A DNA stretch of 64,000 nt from Gilliamella sp. ESL0405 (GCF_019469205.1 NZ_CP048265.1:248001-312000); one strand, 5' to 3'; positions 42,325-52,316 are shown, counted from the stretch's first letter. Notes: a model not told the origin generated them from the letters alone. Program-made: numbers and translations.

Positions 42325-42726
42325 TTAGTGTGAATGGTTATCTTTATTTTGCTTAGCTATCTGACTTTCAGCTAGGGCTAAAAATAAAATTCCCGAAATA
42401 ATCAGTATGGTGCCAATCAATTTATATAAAGTGATTTGTTCATTAAACAACCAAATCGATGCAATCATTACCGTAACGACTTCAAAATGAGAGGCGGCAA
42501 AAGCTGGTCCTACCGGCGCCTTTTTTAATAACGTCATCCAAGTGAAAAACGTTAGTACATACCCGGCAATGGATATATATATCCATGGGTTGGTAAATAC
42601 TCTTACTAACCATTCAATACTCATTGCCAATGGTTGAGCGTGGATAGCTGTTAATTTAAAGCTACATTGCGCAATAGTGTCAAAAAATAGAAGGACGGTA
42701 AAACCAATCAAATAGAATCTAGCCAT
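42325..42726 (-). CDS. Small DMT-superfamily transporter subunit B
   Basis: 133 residues from the ATG at 42726 (the frame runs back to a TTG at 42744). Four membrane helices, the last being LIGTILIISGILFLAL. This is the half-size EamA/SMR architecture, as in ArnE/ArnF or MdtI/MdtJ, where two small proteins form a heterodimer. The partner is the gene directly before it, 1 base away. A His/Asp/Asn-rich tail ends the protein. Probably exports the product of the neighbouring enzymes; the substrate is inferred only from context. Confidence 0.75.
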   Translation of the reverse strand: MARFYLIGFTVLLFFDTIAQCSFKLTAIHAQPLAMSIEWLVRVFTNPWIYISIAGYVLTFFTWMTLLKKAPVGPAFAASHFEVVTVMIASIWLFNEQITLYKLIGTILIISGILFLALAESQIAKQNKDNHSH

Positions 42727-42727
42727 A

Positions 42728-43084
42728 TTAAGACATCCCAACAAAGATCACACCGGCTGTGATTAGTAACATACCAATGATGCGATAAAACGTGAGTAAT
42801 TCTTTAAACAGCACTCGACCGACTAACATTATGGTAATAATATTAAACGAGGCAAGCAGTACACCTTGTGATAATGGCACTAAGGTCAAAAATGCTAGCC
42901 ACAATAAAAATTCTGCAACATACGAGACGATACCGATCCAAATCCAATGATTTTTAGCCAAATCAATCCAATAATACCAACCATCTCGATTGTTTGGCGA
43001 TATCGCTGCATATTTAAAGGCAACTTGCCCCAAAGTATCAAAACAGATATTGCTGACCCAAAGGAAGATAACTAAAGGTGTCAT
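42728..43084 (-). CDS. Small DMT-superfamily transporter subunit A
   Basis: 118 residues, four membrane helices. FKELLTFYRIIGMLLITAGVIFVGM at the end is typical of EamA/SMR half-transporters. It shares one base with the end of the hydrolase gene and is followed after 1 base by a related 133-residue protein. Both have the pattern F(D)T(L/I)(G/A)Q-(V/C)-(A/S)FK near the N-terminus, pointing to an internal duplication and a heterodimer. Confidence 0.75.
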   Translation of the reverse strand: MTPLVIFLWVSNICFDTLGQVAFKYAAISPNNRDGWYYWIDLAKNHWIWIGIVSYVAEFLLWLAFLTLVPLSQGVLLASFNIITIMLVGRVLFKELLTFYRIIGMLLITAGVIFVGMS

Positions 43085-43917
43085 TATGCTGTTGTTCCTT
43101 GCGCAATTTCATTGAAAAATGAAGCACATTCTTTGATAACTTCACGGCGCTGGCTATCGATAGTAATTAAGTGATAACTATCATTGAGTACAACTAATTT
43201 TGTGGATCCCGATACCTTTTTTTCAACCAATCTGGCATTAGTATCAATATTGGCAATATCATCATTGCCTGAGTGCATAATCAAACAAGGTGATGTAACT
43301 TTAGGCAGTGCTTGACGTACATTTTTAGCTAATAATTGCATTTCTGCTAATGCCGGAAAAGGATTGCCTGCAAGTCCTGCTGATGCCGCATCACCACTTA
43401 GCATACTTTCTGAAACTACCGCACGAATTCTTTCATCTTTCAGACCGTAAGGTGGTTTTTCGATAAAAGAGACTTTTTGAAAGAGGCCAAGTTTTTTTAA
43501 ATAGACCAACAAAAAGAAGAATTTTTTTGCCCAAAAAGGCATACTCCAACCGTCATAATAAAATGTTGGAGCCAACACGCCAACACCTTTAATTTGGTTT
43601 GGTCTATCAGCGGCAAGTTTAAGTGCCAGCAGTGCGCCCATGGATAATCCTGCTACAAATAGGTTATCTACGTGTTGAGCCAAATAATCTGCGCCATCTT
43701 GCACACTTTTATACCAATCTTGCCATGTTGTTTTACAAAGATCTTCTTCGGTACCACAGTGGCCAGCTAATTGAACGGCATAAACTGTGAATCCTGCTTT
43801 ATGTAAACCATTAGCTAATATTCGCATCTCATTAGGTGTGCCGGTTAATCCATGAATTAAAAGCACGCCATTTTTATTGCCTGGTAAAAAATAAGATAAA
43901 TCTTCAATTGTACTCAT
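43084..43917 (-). CDS. Alpha/beta hydrolase (carboxylesterase type)
   Basis: 277 residues. LLIHGLTGTPNEM supplies the oxyanion hole, GLSMG holds nucleophile Ser92, SGNDDIANID the acid and DSYHLITID the His. The cap region is rich in aromatics (FWAKKFFFLL). The family resembles Est30-like carboxylesterases and acylglycerol lipases; cytoplasmic. Its gene lies 13 bases after the HAD phosphatase and overlaps the first DMT gene, so all four form one operon. Substrate unknown. Confidence 0.85.
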   Translation of the reverse strand: MSTIEDLSYFLPGNKNGVLLIHGLTGTPNEMRILANGLHKAGFTVYAVQLAGHCGTEEDLCKTTWQDWYKSVQDGADYLAQHVDNLFVAGLSMGALLALKLAADRPNQIKGVGVLAPTFYYDGWSMPFWAKKFFFLLVYLKKLGLFQKVSFIEKPPYGLKDERIRAVVSESMLSGDAASAGLAGNPFPALAEMQLLAKNVRQALPKVTSPCLIMHSGNDDIANIDTNARLVEKKVSGSTKLVVLNDSYHLITIDSQRREVIKECASFFNEIAQGTTA

Positions 43918-43930
43918 TATTGTTCCTGTA

Positions 43931-44659
43931 TCATTTTACCATCATAACTGGGATAAGCGCTTGCTGAGACTGTTTTAACGCTTCAGTTACATCAGCAAAA
44001 CTTTTAATAGCACAGTGCTCAATGTTATTGTTTTCACAATATTGAATAAGTTTGTCTTTGGCAAAAACTAAATCCACATGATGAGACACACAATAGTCAG
44101 ATGTTCCGTCGCCAACATACAGAATTTGTGGAAAATATTGCTGTTTTTTGACATGATTACATTTGCAATTACCACTTTGTTTGATACAGTCCTTATTTGC
44201 ATAAGGAAATTCTAAACGCCAGCTTCGCTCATTATCATGCAATAATTTATTGGCAAAAATCGGTAAATTCTCAATACCGTGGCGTTTTAACACAAATTCG
44301 ATTGCATAATCTAAGCCGTCACTGACAATATGCACCGGAATGTTATTTTTTTCGGTATAATCAACAAAGGATTTAAACGCCGGATCAATTTCAATTTGCG
44401 ACAAAACTTCGTTAAGCTCTTCTAAACTGGCATCCATTAGTGCGATCTGTTTACTCATACACTCTTGTGAACCAATTTTGCCACTAACCCATAGTTCTTC
44501 AAGCTCATCACAGCCATCTTGACCAAAATGGCTTAGCAAAGTATCAGTGACATCTTTAACACTGATTGTGCCATCGAAATCACACAATACAATCGGAGTT
44601 CGATGTTGTGCATAAGCTGGAGAAAAAAGATGATTTGCAATTGATGAAAAATTATTCAT
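43931..44659 (-). CDS. HAD-IB phosphatase, MtnX/SerB-like
   Basis: 242 residues. Motif I is CDFDGTIS (D27 nucleophile, D29 acid/base), motif II IVSDGLDY and motif IV YVGDGTSDYC. A Cys/His cluster (CIKQSGNCKCNHVKK) in the middle is as I recall from MtnX-like HAD-IB phosphatases. It would dephosphorylate a small metabolite. First gene of the minus-strand set hydrolase-DMT-DMT. Confidence 0.8.
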   Translation of the reverse strand: MNNFSSIANHLFSPAYAQHRTPIVLCDFDGTISVKDVTDTLLSHFGQDGCDELEELWVSGKIGSQECMSKQIALMDASLEELNEVLSQIEIDPAFKSFVDYTEKNNIPVHIVSDGLDYAIEFVLKRHGIENLPIFANKLLHDNERSWRLEFPYANKDCIKQSGNCKCNHVKKQQYFPQILYVGDGTSDYCVSHHVDLVFAKDKLIQYCENNNIEHCAIKSFADVTEALKQSQQALIPVMMVK

Positions 44660-44741
44660 GTTTAAAATAAAAATAGCCTATTTAAATATATTGGCGCAAA
44701 TTTTCTCATAGAGTTGCATTAAACTTTGTAGCCTCTTTGTA

Positions 44742-44777
44742 TATATTTTGTAACGAGCAGAAAATTGCCTGTATAAT
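44742..44777 (+). promoter_or_regulatory. Promoter of the RstAB-like operon with RstA-box-like site
   Basis: TTGTAA (44748-44753), an 18-base spacer and a perfect TATAAT (44772-44777), 42 bases before the ATG. The -35 is overlapped by TATATTTTGTAACG (44742-44755), which fits the E. coli RstA box TACATNTNGTTACA, as I recall it, at 9 of 12 fixed positions. This suggests autoregulation. Confidence 0.5.
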
Positions 44778-44818
44778 AGAGTCTCTCTAAGTACAAGCTA
44801 CGGTAATGAGAAAGACTA

Positions 44819-45547
44819 ATGAGTGAACATATATTAATCATCGAAGATGACGAAAAGCTAGCCAATTTAATTCAAGTTTATCTAATTCGACAAGGGTATC
44901 TTGTTGATTGGCATAATAGTGGTAAAGGTGCTGAAGAAAAAATCCAGGAAATCAATCCCGACTTGGTCATTTTAGATGTGATGTTACCCGAAAAGTCTGG
45001 CTTTGATATCTGCCGAGATATACGAACATGGTTTACCAATTATATTTTGATCATGACAGCTAGCGAAGATAATATCGATGAAATTGTCGGTTTAGAGTTA
45101 GGTGCTGATGATTATCTGGCAAAACCGATTGAGCCAAGATTACTGCTGGCCCGTATTCGAGCATTACTGCGTCGCAAACAAATTGAATCTGATAAAGAGA
45201 ACGCAAAAGATCAAGTTATCACATTAAACAATAAATCCATAATCTTTGATAATCTGATTATTGACGGTGAAAATCGCAAAGTACTACTCGATAATCAAGA
45301 GATCGATCTGACTACAGCAGAATTTGATCTACTTTGGTTATTAGCCAGCAATGCCGGCAAAATCTTGTCGCGCGATGATATTTTTTCGCAAGTCAGAGGA
45401 ATCGATTTTGATGGTAGTGACCGATCGATTGATGCACGTATTTCAAGATTACGTCGCAAACTGCTTGATGATCCGGATAACCCGTCACGAATCAAAACTG
45501 TTCGGGGTAAAGGTTATTTATTTATGCGAGAGGGAGATAATCATTGA
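44819..45547 (+). CDS. rstA: OmpR-family response regulator, RstA-like
   Basis: 242 residues. The receiver domain (1-120) has acidic pocket D10/D11, phospho-acceptor D53 in LVILDVMLPEKSG and the switch KPIEP. The C-terminal winged helix (about 145-238) contains FDGSDRSIDARISRLRRKLLDDP and IKTVRGKGYLF, closely matching RstA. It pairs with the kinase that overlaps it (TTGA). In E. coli RstA responds to acid and low Mg2+ through PhoPQ; regulation here is unknown. Confidence 0.85.
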   Translation: MSEHILIIEDDEKLANLIQVYLIRQGYLVDWHNSGKGAEEKIQEINPDLVILDVMLPEKSGFDICRDIRTWFTNYILIMTASEDNIDEIVGLELGADDYLAKPIEPRLLLARIRALLRRKQIESDKENAKDQVITLNNKSIIFDNLIIDGENRKVLLDNQEIDLTTAEFDLLWLLASNAGKILSRDDIFSQVRGIDFDGSDRSIDARISRLRRKLLDDPDNPSRIKTVRGKGYLFMREGDNH

Positions 45548-46887
45548 GACAACTATTAGCTAAACCGCTATTTTTCAATCGTCGTATCGTATTTTATCTT
45601 ATTATCTTACTTTCATTACAATGTGTCATTGCCTATGGTGCATTATTAGTTTTCGACTCATTGCCTTCATCATTAACTGATATGCCCGATGACCATGTTG
45701 TGTTTCGTGAATCACAGCGTGGTACCGTTAACTTGATTCGCAAACAAATTGATGAAAACAAAGATAAACCTCTGCAAGAAGTGGTAAACGAATTACAGCC
45801 CTATTTTGGTTATCCAATAAAAGTGTTATCGGCCAAAACGCCATTACCTCATTCGATAAAAAAAGAATTAGAGCAACTCGATTTTGCTTATGATGGCGAC
45901 AAAGAGGTGGTGTATATGGATCTCAATAATGGCAATATACTCCAATTGGGGCCTATTTTAATGCGTGATATTTTAGAATCAAATACCATGTCATTAAGTG
46001 TCTTTCTTATTATTTGGGCGCTGTTTAGCGCAATAGTCTTTTTTATTTTAATCTATTTTGCTTTTAGCGCAGTGTGGAAAGATTTAGTCCATATTAGACA
46101 AACCGCTGAGCAACTCGGACAAGGTAACTTAAAGGCTAGAACTCATAATGTTAAAGGCTGGTTGTTTAAACCACTCGCCAATGTTCTCAATAACATGGGA
46201 ACCCATATCGAACATTTAGTGAGTACCAATCAAACCATTTCTCATGCTATGGCGCATGAGCTAAGAACACCTTTGGCACGAATGCGTTTTGAATTAAGTA
46301 TGCTTGAAGAAAGTGATAATGAGCAGGAAAAGCGACAGCTTCAAAAAGGGATAAGTGATGATATTAATGAACTTGAAACGCTGATTAATGCCAGCTTAAG
46401 TTACTTTAAGATGCATCAAAATAATATCGAATTAAATTATACAACTGTCTCGTTAAAACAGTTAGGCGAAAAGATTTGCCAATCGCTAGAATTATTTAAA
46501 CCGCAAGGTTTTGAATTAGCCTGTAATTGCCAAGATGCACGGGCTAGCGTTGATATAAACCTTGTTGAAACGATTGTTAAAAATTTATTACTCAATGCGT
46601 TTAAGTATGCAGCGCATAAAGCGGTATTAAATATATCTAAACAAGAAAATAGAGTCATTTTTGAAATTGATGACGACGGTGCCGGGATCCCATTTGATGC
46701 CCGTGAAAAAATCTTTATGCCATTTGCTAGACTCGATACCAGTCGAACTCGTTCAACGGGGGGATATGGTCTTGGGTTAGCTTATGTAAAATTAATGGCA
46801 GAATTTCATGGTGGTAAAGCCTTTGTCGTCACCAGCCCGCTGGGTGGTGCCAGATTTGTTGTTTCTTTAAAATCGGGTGATGAGTAA
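45544..46887 (+). CDS. rstB: Sensor histidine kinase, RstB-like
   Basis: 447 residues with a TTG start inside the regulator's stop (TTGA), with GAGGGAG just upstream. Two membrane helices at about 16-37 and 150-172 frame a ~110-residue periplasmic sensor. A HAMP domain is followed by the H box AHELRTPLARMRFE (His238) and ATPase motifs NLLLNAFKYA (N), DDDGAGIP (G1) and GGYGLGLAYVK (G2). Size and layout match RstB. Confidence 0.85.
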   Translation: MRQLLAKPLFFNRRIVFYLIILLSLQCVIAYGALLVFDSLPSSLTDMPDDHVVFRESQRGTVNLIRKQIDENKDKPLQEVVNELQPYFGYPIKVLSAKTPLPHSIKKELEQLDFAYDGDKEVVYMDLNNGNILQLGPILMRDILESNTMSLSVFLIIWALFSAIVFFILIYFAFSAVWKDLVHIRQTAEQLGQGNLKARTHNVKGWLFKPLANVLNNMGTHIEHLVSTNQTISHAMAHELRTPLARMRFELSMLEESDNEQEKRQLQKGISDDINELETLINASLSYFKMHQNNIELNYTTVSLKQLGEKICQSLELFKPQGFELACNCQDARASVDINLVETIVKNLLLNAFKYAAHKAVLNISKQENRVIFEIDDDGAGIPFDAREKIFMPFARLDTSRTRSTGGYGLGLAYVKLMAEFHGGKAFVVTSPLGGARFVVSLKSGDE

Positions 46888-47364
46888 GCTATCGTTATTG
46901 TCATGAGTCTAAAATAGCTCATCAACCAAACCGAGTCAAAATAGTGATTTGCTGACTATTTTGTGGGCTTAATGACAAATAAAAACGCAAAATTAAATAG
47001 TGTTTTTTATTATCGCCAGCTATTAACTCAGTTAGGATTGCAGCCATGCGCTTTGTCAAAAAACGTCACTCATATGCGATTGTTATCGCTTAGTAACACT
47101 CAATCGTTTTGAGTAAAAATAGTCAGTTACGCACAATTAAAAGTATGATCAACAATATTTAAGAATGATGCATTAGATATTATTCTTGACAAGAAGTTTC
47201 AGAAAATGGGGGTGTTTAAGCAAAAAATATTTGAGCGAATTTAAATACCCGGTTTTCCCATTTCAGAAAAACAAAAAATTTGTTATATTCTTTGGTCAAA
47301 ATGATAAAGATGACAAAACTAAGTTTAAATTCGTCATTAGTAAACAAATAATCAGAGGTTTTTT
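46888..47364. other. 477-base gap between rstB and glnS
   Basis: AT-rich. It contains the hairpin at 46937-46963 and a small inverted repeat ACTCAA-N5-TTGAGT at 47098-47114. A 60-codon open frame at 47186 has no ribosome site and looks accidental. No RNA gene recognised. The glnS ribosome site AGAGG lies 6 bases before its ATG. Confidence 0.75.
46937..46963. terminator. Hairpin after rstB
   Basis: CAAAATAGT, 9-base loop, ACTATTTTG: a perfect 9-bp stem 50 bases past the kinase stop. The T run lies inside the stem and the sequence after it is not T-rich, so the call is weak. Confidence 0.4.
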
Positions 47365-49041
47365 ATGAGCGGTTCACTACCGACAGAGACTGAAACTCGT
47401 CCAACTAACTTTATACGTCAAATTATTGATGCCGATCTGGCTGCTGGAAAATATAAAACCACGCATACCCGTTTTCCGCCTGAACCGAATGGTTATTTAC
47501 ATATCGGTCATGCTAAATCAATCTGCTTAAATTTTGGCATAGCCCAAGATTATCAGGGTAAATGTAATTTACGTTTTGATGATACCAACCCGGCTAAAGA
47601 AGATATTGAATATGTTGAATCTATCAAAGAAGATGTACGTTGGTTAGGTTTCCAGTGGGACGGTGAAATCTGTTACTCATCTGATTATTTTGATCGACTT
47701 TATGAGTATGCCATTGAGCTAATAAATAAGGGGCTTGCTTACGTAGATGAACTTTCAGCCGATGAGATTCGTCAGTATCGCGGTACGCTTACTGAGCCGG
47801 GTAAAAATAGCCCATACCGTGATCGAAGTATCGATGAAAATTTAGCGCTATTTATTCAAATGAAAGAAGGCAAATTTGCTGAAGGGAAAGCTTGCCTAAG
47901 AGCCAAAATTGATATGGCTTCGCCGTTTATTGTGATGCGTGATCCGGTGCTCTATCGAATTAAATTTGCTGAACATCATCAAACCGGTAATAAATGGTGT
48001 ATCTACCCAATGTATGATTTTACTCACTGTATTTCTGATGCGATTGAAAATATCACTCACTCACTTTGTACACTTGAGTTTCAAGACAATCGTCGCTTAT
48101 ATGATTGGGTATTAGATAATATTACAATTGAAGCTCGACCTCATCAATATGAGTTCTCACGATTAAATTTAGAGTACGCAATTACTTCAAAACGTAAATT
48201 AACTCAATTGGTATCAGAAAAAATAGTTGATGGCTGGAATGATCCACGTATGCCTACGGTATCGGGTCTTCGTCGTCGTGGTTATACACCTGCTTCGATT
48301 CGAGAGTTTTGTCGTCGTATAGGGGTCACTAAACAAGAAAATACTGTCGAAATGAGTACATTAGAATTTTGTATACGTGAAGACCTTAACGAAAATGCAC
48401 CTAGAGCAATGGCAGTCCTTGATCCGGTTAAGGTTGTTATTGAAAACTTCTCCGATACTATTGATGAAGTCCTTAGCTGCCCAAATCACCCTAATCGTCC
48501 TGAATTAGGTAATCGAGAAGTGACATTTACTCGTGAAATTTATATTGATCGTGCCGATTTTAGAGAAGAAGCAAACAAAAATTACAAACGCTTAGTGTTA
48601 GGTAAGGAAGTGCGTTTACGTAATGCCTATGTCATTCGGGCTGATCGAGTTGAAAAAGATGCGCAAGGCAATATTCAAACTATTTTTTGTAGTTATGATC
48701 CCGATACCTTAAACAAAAATCCGCAAGACGGTCGTAAAATTAAAGGGGTTATTCATTGGGTGTCAGCTAAATTTGCTAAACCGGCTGAAATCCGTCTATA
48801 TGATCGCTTATTTAATACGCCAAATCCGGGAGCTGCGGAAGATTTCTTATCCACTATTAACCCAGCTTCTTTAGAAATCAAACAAGGCTTTGTTGAGCCA
48901 AACTTACAAAATGCTAAAGTTGGTCAAGCATATCAATTTGAACGTGAAGGTTACTTTTGTTTAGACAGTAAATATGCAACTGAAGATCATTTAGTCTTTA
49001 ATCGAACAGTAGGTTTGAGAGATAGCTCTAACGTAGCATAA
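47365..49041 (+). CDS. glnS: Glutaminyl-tRNA synthetase
   Basis: 558 residues (E. coli GlnS 554). The HIGH motif is in [20 protein letters not shown] and the KMSKS variant in [31 protein letters not shown] and the C-terminal beta-barrel anticodon domain (from about 340) are intact. It charges tRNA-Gln directly, a trait of gammaproteobacteria. A good terminator follows. Confidence 0.97.
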   Translation: MSGSLPTETETRPTNFIRQIIDADLAAGKYKTTHTRFPPEPNGYLHIGHAKSICLNFGIAQDYQGKCNLRFDDTNPAKEDIEYVESIKEDVRWLGFQWDGEICYSSDYFDRLYEYAIELINKGLAYVDELSADEIRQYRGTLTEPGKNSPYRDRSIDENLALFIQMKEGKFAEGKACLRAKIDMASPFIVMRDPVLYRIKFAEHHQTGNKWCIYPMYDFTHCISDAIENITHSLCTLEFQDNRRLYDWVLDNITIEARPHQYEFSRLNLEYAITSKRKLTQLVSEKIVDGWNDPRMPTVSGLRRRGYTPASIREFCRRIGVTKQENTVEMSTLEFCIREDLNENAPRAMAVLDPVKVVIENFSDTIDEVLSCPNHPNRPELGNREVTFTREIYIDRADFREEANKNYKRLVLGKEVRLRNAYVIRADRVEKDAQGNIQTIFCSYDPDTLNKNPQDGRKIKGVIHWVSAKFAKPAEIRLYDRLFNTPNPGAAEDFLSTINPASLEIKQGFVEPNLQNAKVGQAYQFEREGYFCLDSKYATEDHLVFNRTVGLRDSSNVA

Positions 49042-49050
49042 TTTATAATC

Positions 49051-49080
49051 ATTGCCGACCGATGTCGGCAATTTTTCTTT
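49051..49080 (+). terminator. Intrinsic terminator after glnS
   Basis: ATTGCCGAC, loop CGAT, GTCGGCAAT then TTTTCTTT: a 9-bp stem with a T-rich tail, starting 10 bases after the glnS stop. Confidence 0.88.
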
Positions 49081-49181
49081 TTCAATTTTTTATTAAACAA
49101 ATTTAAAAAAATTTTGTTTGAGATAAAAATTGCTGATCGCATAAGACCTTTGCGGTTAATCTTCCATTGACGATATCTATT

Positions 49182-49210
49182 GGGCAGACACGTTAATAAC
49201 GCATCTGCCC
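49182..49210. terminator. Hairpin after the DUF2339 gene
   Basis: GGGCAGA (49182-49188) pairs with TCTGCCC (49204-49210), and inside it CGTTAATAACG is itself a dyad, separated by CA/CA mismatches. It lies 26 bases beyond the stop on the minus strand. T tract absent. Confidence 0.45.
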
Positions 49211-49235
49211 CCTGTTGATTACTTTATGATTAATT

Positions 49236-51953
49236 TTATTCTTTATCCTTAGCGTTGTTTTCGGAAGGTAATGGTGCACAATAACCAATAATCAACATAA
49301 ACAAAGCGAGGCCAATAAAGGCTAATGCATTGGCCAATCTATCGAGTTCGTTGTAATCAACAAATATCGATTTTATGATAACTATCGCTTGAATACTTAC
49401 CCCGGTATACCAAATACTCCGCTTTGAAAAATGATTGCCAATGATGACTAATATCACTGCACTTAACATCCAAAATAGTGAAATTGATACCTGTATGAGA
49501 TTATCTTGCCATAAATAAAGAGCTGGCCAAACTGTATCTGTTGCTTGGGCTAAAGCATGCAGTAAAATACTATTTACCCAGAAAAAAATAAGCAAGTTAA
49601 GTAGTATCTTTGAAGTATTCAAAGAAATATTATCCGTATCTAATTGTAAAATATGTTCCTTAACTTTTATCCAAATGCTGAGCATTATTATGCCAAAAAT
49701 GGCACAGGCCTCTAATGGATTAAATATTGGGATAACATAACCGTGAATGATATCTCTACTCAAGATAAGTCCTACGGACAACTGGTATACTATCAAGATA
49801 ACGACAGGCAGTAGACCGACTGTCCAATAATATTTCAAAAGTGATTGTTTTGCCGTGGTTTGGTACTTAATGAGTAGATAGAAAATTAAAATAATACAAC
49901 TTTCACAAGTCATGATAATGCACCATTTCAGCGAATAACATTCTACTAATTGATTAATTAAATGCATTATCTCACGATAGAATCCAATTAAAATCATAAA
50001 AAATAAACTAAGATGCAATAAAATAAGTAATACATGAATAGTTTGATTTGCTGATTGAACATTATTATTGGTGGTCAATTTTTTAAGACTATCTAAATAA
50101 TAGTAACAACTAATTAGGGCAATAACCCAAACTAAATTCCAAATATCAAAATTTAAATAGTAGTAGTGATAGAATTTACTAAACAACAATATTGAAGGTA
50201 TAACAAACCATAAAATAAAGACTGAATACCTGAGCGCTTGCCAATTAAGTATCTTGCCAAGTAAATACCATAACCAAGTTGATACTGTAAAGCCTAACAG
50301 ATAAGGCATAAGTATTGATGGCATATTATAATTGGTAATTATAGCTGCGCTAATTGCTATCATTGCAATCCATATTGCTATTGTAAAAACTAAATACCCT
50401 ATTTTAATAAACATAACATAATCGATATTCTTTGCATAATAATGCCATAAACATCCGTTAATTAATAAAGTTAAGCTAGTTATACTCAAGATTGAAATGG
50501 TTAAAATATTATTAGACTCTGTCGTTTCAATAGCCCCACATGTATAAATGAAACTTATGAAAATAATAATGATATTTAATGCAGCCATACGATAGCTTTT
50601 TTTAGTTAACATTATCCAGCCCACTGCGCTTCCACCGAGTAATATAACCAAAGAAGTTAAAGACATATCGACGACGAATAGTACGATGAGTGAGCAAAAG
50701 GTAACACCAATAGCAAGCCATGATAAAAAGAGGTTTTTTTCAGATGTTAACCACAGACGAAATATAAGATAAGCGCCAATAATATAAAAAAGGCCAAAAG
50801 CTAATGCTGAGACTAATGGTCCAAACTGCCATTGACAGGTAATGGAATATTGCAAAATAAAACCTAACAATGGTGTACCAAATAGTAAAATAAAATCACC
50901 CCAATTTGGATGACGTTGATGCGTCTGCGTTTTTGTCAAAGGTAATAAAGTCGCCAAAATACCGTAAATTAGCATATTAACAATGATATATATCTGCCAT
51001 TGTGTATAAATTTCAGGACGAAAGTGCTCTTTTAATATGAAAATTTGTGGAATAAAAGAGAAGAAAAAACCAATTAAAATAAGGATTCGCCAGGATTGAA
51101 TAATATTAATAACCAAAATAAGACTTGATAATATTAGATAATAGCTAAATAACACAATCAAATTATCCAAGCTATTGGATAAAACCATGGGCGCCAGATA
51201 GCCACCGATAAACGCAATGAAAGTTAAAGTTTGCGCTTTTTGTAAAACAGCAAATAAAATATTCACTGCACAAATCAGTACTAACAATAGAAAAGCCAGT
51301 GTTAATGGTATAAATCCATACAATAGGTAGGCGGCAAAGGTAATAAGGTATAAAATAGCAATGGCACCACCTTGTAAAATAGCGGCATATATTTTACGTT
51401 TATGTCTTAATTTCCAACCAATTATTAATAAACCAAAACTGATAACTAACGCACCCAAAATTATTAACTCAGGGGTAATTTGTTGATGTTGAAAAATATA
51501 ATTAAATAAAGAACTCAATCCTAAAAAAAGTATCGCAATACCCAGTTGAGTAATCTTATTTCCGATGATAAACCAACTAAAGAGCTTATAACTGAAACTA
51601 GTTTTAACTACTCGATGAGATTTATTGAGCTTATTTGCCGCTTTATTATTTTGATCACTATTTATAGATGAGGCGTGATGATTAATCTTTGTCTCTGTGG
51701 CTATTTGACTGGATTTGTTAGTACTATCTATTTGTGAGGTCATTGATAGTGATTGTTTATCTAAAGTTGCACAATCTAACGGCTTACAATTGTTTCTATC
51801 TGCAACGATATTCTCTAGCGTAAGCTGTGATAGCTTTTTTTGTAACTCAGCCACTTGTTCTTGTTGAACAGTAATATACTGTTTCAAAAAAGCAATAATA
51901 CAAAGTAAAACAATGATGATTATAAAAACGAGTAAAGCAAAAATAAACTCCAC
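49236..51953 (-). CDS. DUF2339 polytopic membrane protein
   Basis: 905 residues. A first helix at about 3-24 is followed by a coiled-coil stretch (VQQEQVAELQKKLSQLTLEN) and a polar linker to about 120, then more than twenty hydrophobic helices to the end. This layout and the sequence GNKITQLGIAILFLGLSSLF fit the DUF2339 family; its function is unknown, with an envelope role sometimes suggested. No conserved catalytic motif is visible. Single-gene unit, divergent from purL. Confidence 0.85.
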   Translation of the reverse strand: MEFIFALLVFIIIIVLLCIIAFLKQYITVQQEQVAELQKKLSQLTLENIVADRNNCKPLDCATLDKQSLSMTSQIDSTNKSSQIATETKINHHASSINSDQNNKAANKLNKSHRVVKTSFSYKLFSWFIIGNKITQLGIAILFLGLSSLFNYIFQHQQITPELIILGALVISFGLLIIGWKLRHKRKIYAAILQGGAIAILYLITFAAYLLYGFIPLTLAFLLLVLICAVNILFAVLQKAQTLTFIAFIGGYLAPMVLSNSLDNLIVLFSYYLILSSLILVINIIQSWRILILIGFFFSFIPQIFILKEHFRPEIYTQWQIYIIVNMLIYGILATLLPLTKTQTHQRHPNWGDFILLFGTPLLGFILQYSITCQWQFGPLVSALAFGLFYIIGAYLIFRLWLTSEKNLFLSWLAIGVTFCSLIVLFVVDMSLTSLVILLGGSAVGWIMLTKKSYRMAALNIIIIFISFIYTCGAIETTESNNILTISILSITSLTLLINGCLWHYYAKNIDYVMFIKIGYLVFTIAIWIAMIAISAAIITNYNMPSILMPYLLGFTVSTWLWYLLGKILNWQALRYSVFILWFVIPSILLFSKFYHYYYLNFDIWNLVWVIALISCYYYLDSLKKLTTNNNVQSANQTIHVLLILLHLSLFFMILIGFYREIMHLINQLVECYSLKWCIIMTCESCIILIFYLLIKYQTTAKQSLLKYYWTVGLLPVVILIVYQLSVGLILSRDIIHGYVIPIFNPLEACAIFGIIMLSIWIKVKEHILQLDTDNISLNTSKILLNLLIFFWVNSILLHALAQATDTVWPALYLWQDNLIQVSISLFWMLSAVILVIIGNHFSKRSIWYTGVSIQAIVIIKSIFVDYNELDRLANALAFIGLALFMLIIGYCAPLPSENNAKDKE

Positions 51954-52316
51954 TTTATTATTCCTTATATTTTAGAATGGGTACTAATGAATGATCTTTG
52001 TTTTAATTATTAGTTAGAAAAGAGGCTAATTTTTTATCTTAATCTACAGTAAATCCTTAATTACTCAATAGAATGATTAAATTTCATACTTACCTAATAA
52101 TATTAAGTCGCTTAAAGAGCGTAACTAAAAGTATTTTGACTACAAAATATTGCAAAGCAATATATACAATATTGTATTAGATTTATCAGCATCGATTAAT
52201 AAAACCAGACACTTTTTAGAAAAAATATCTGTTGTTTTAATTATAGCCAGCTCATTGACTTTCTTTTATAATATTGCTCTATTTTTACCTGTTTTGGCTT
52301 AAAAAGAGTACTTAGC
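51954..52316. other. 363-base divergent gap upstream of purL
   Basis: AT-rich. The one structured element is a pair of dyads at 52147-52177: ATATTGC-AAA-GCAATAT and the perfect palindrome ATACAATATTGTAT (52164-52177). I see no PurR-type box (CGCAAACGTTTGCG). No gene. Confidence 0.7.

Noticed and set aside
47186..47368. 60-codon open frame before glnS
   Set aside because: No ribosome site, unusual composition and overlap with the glnS start region; most likely accidental.
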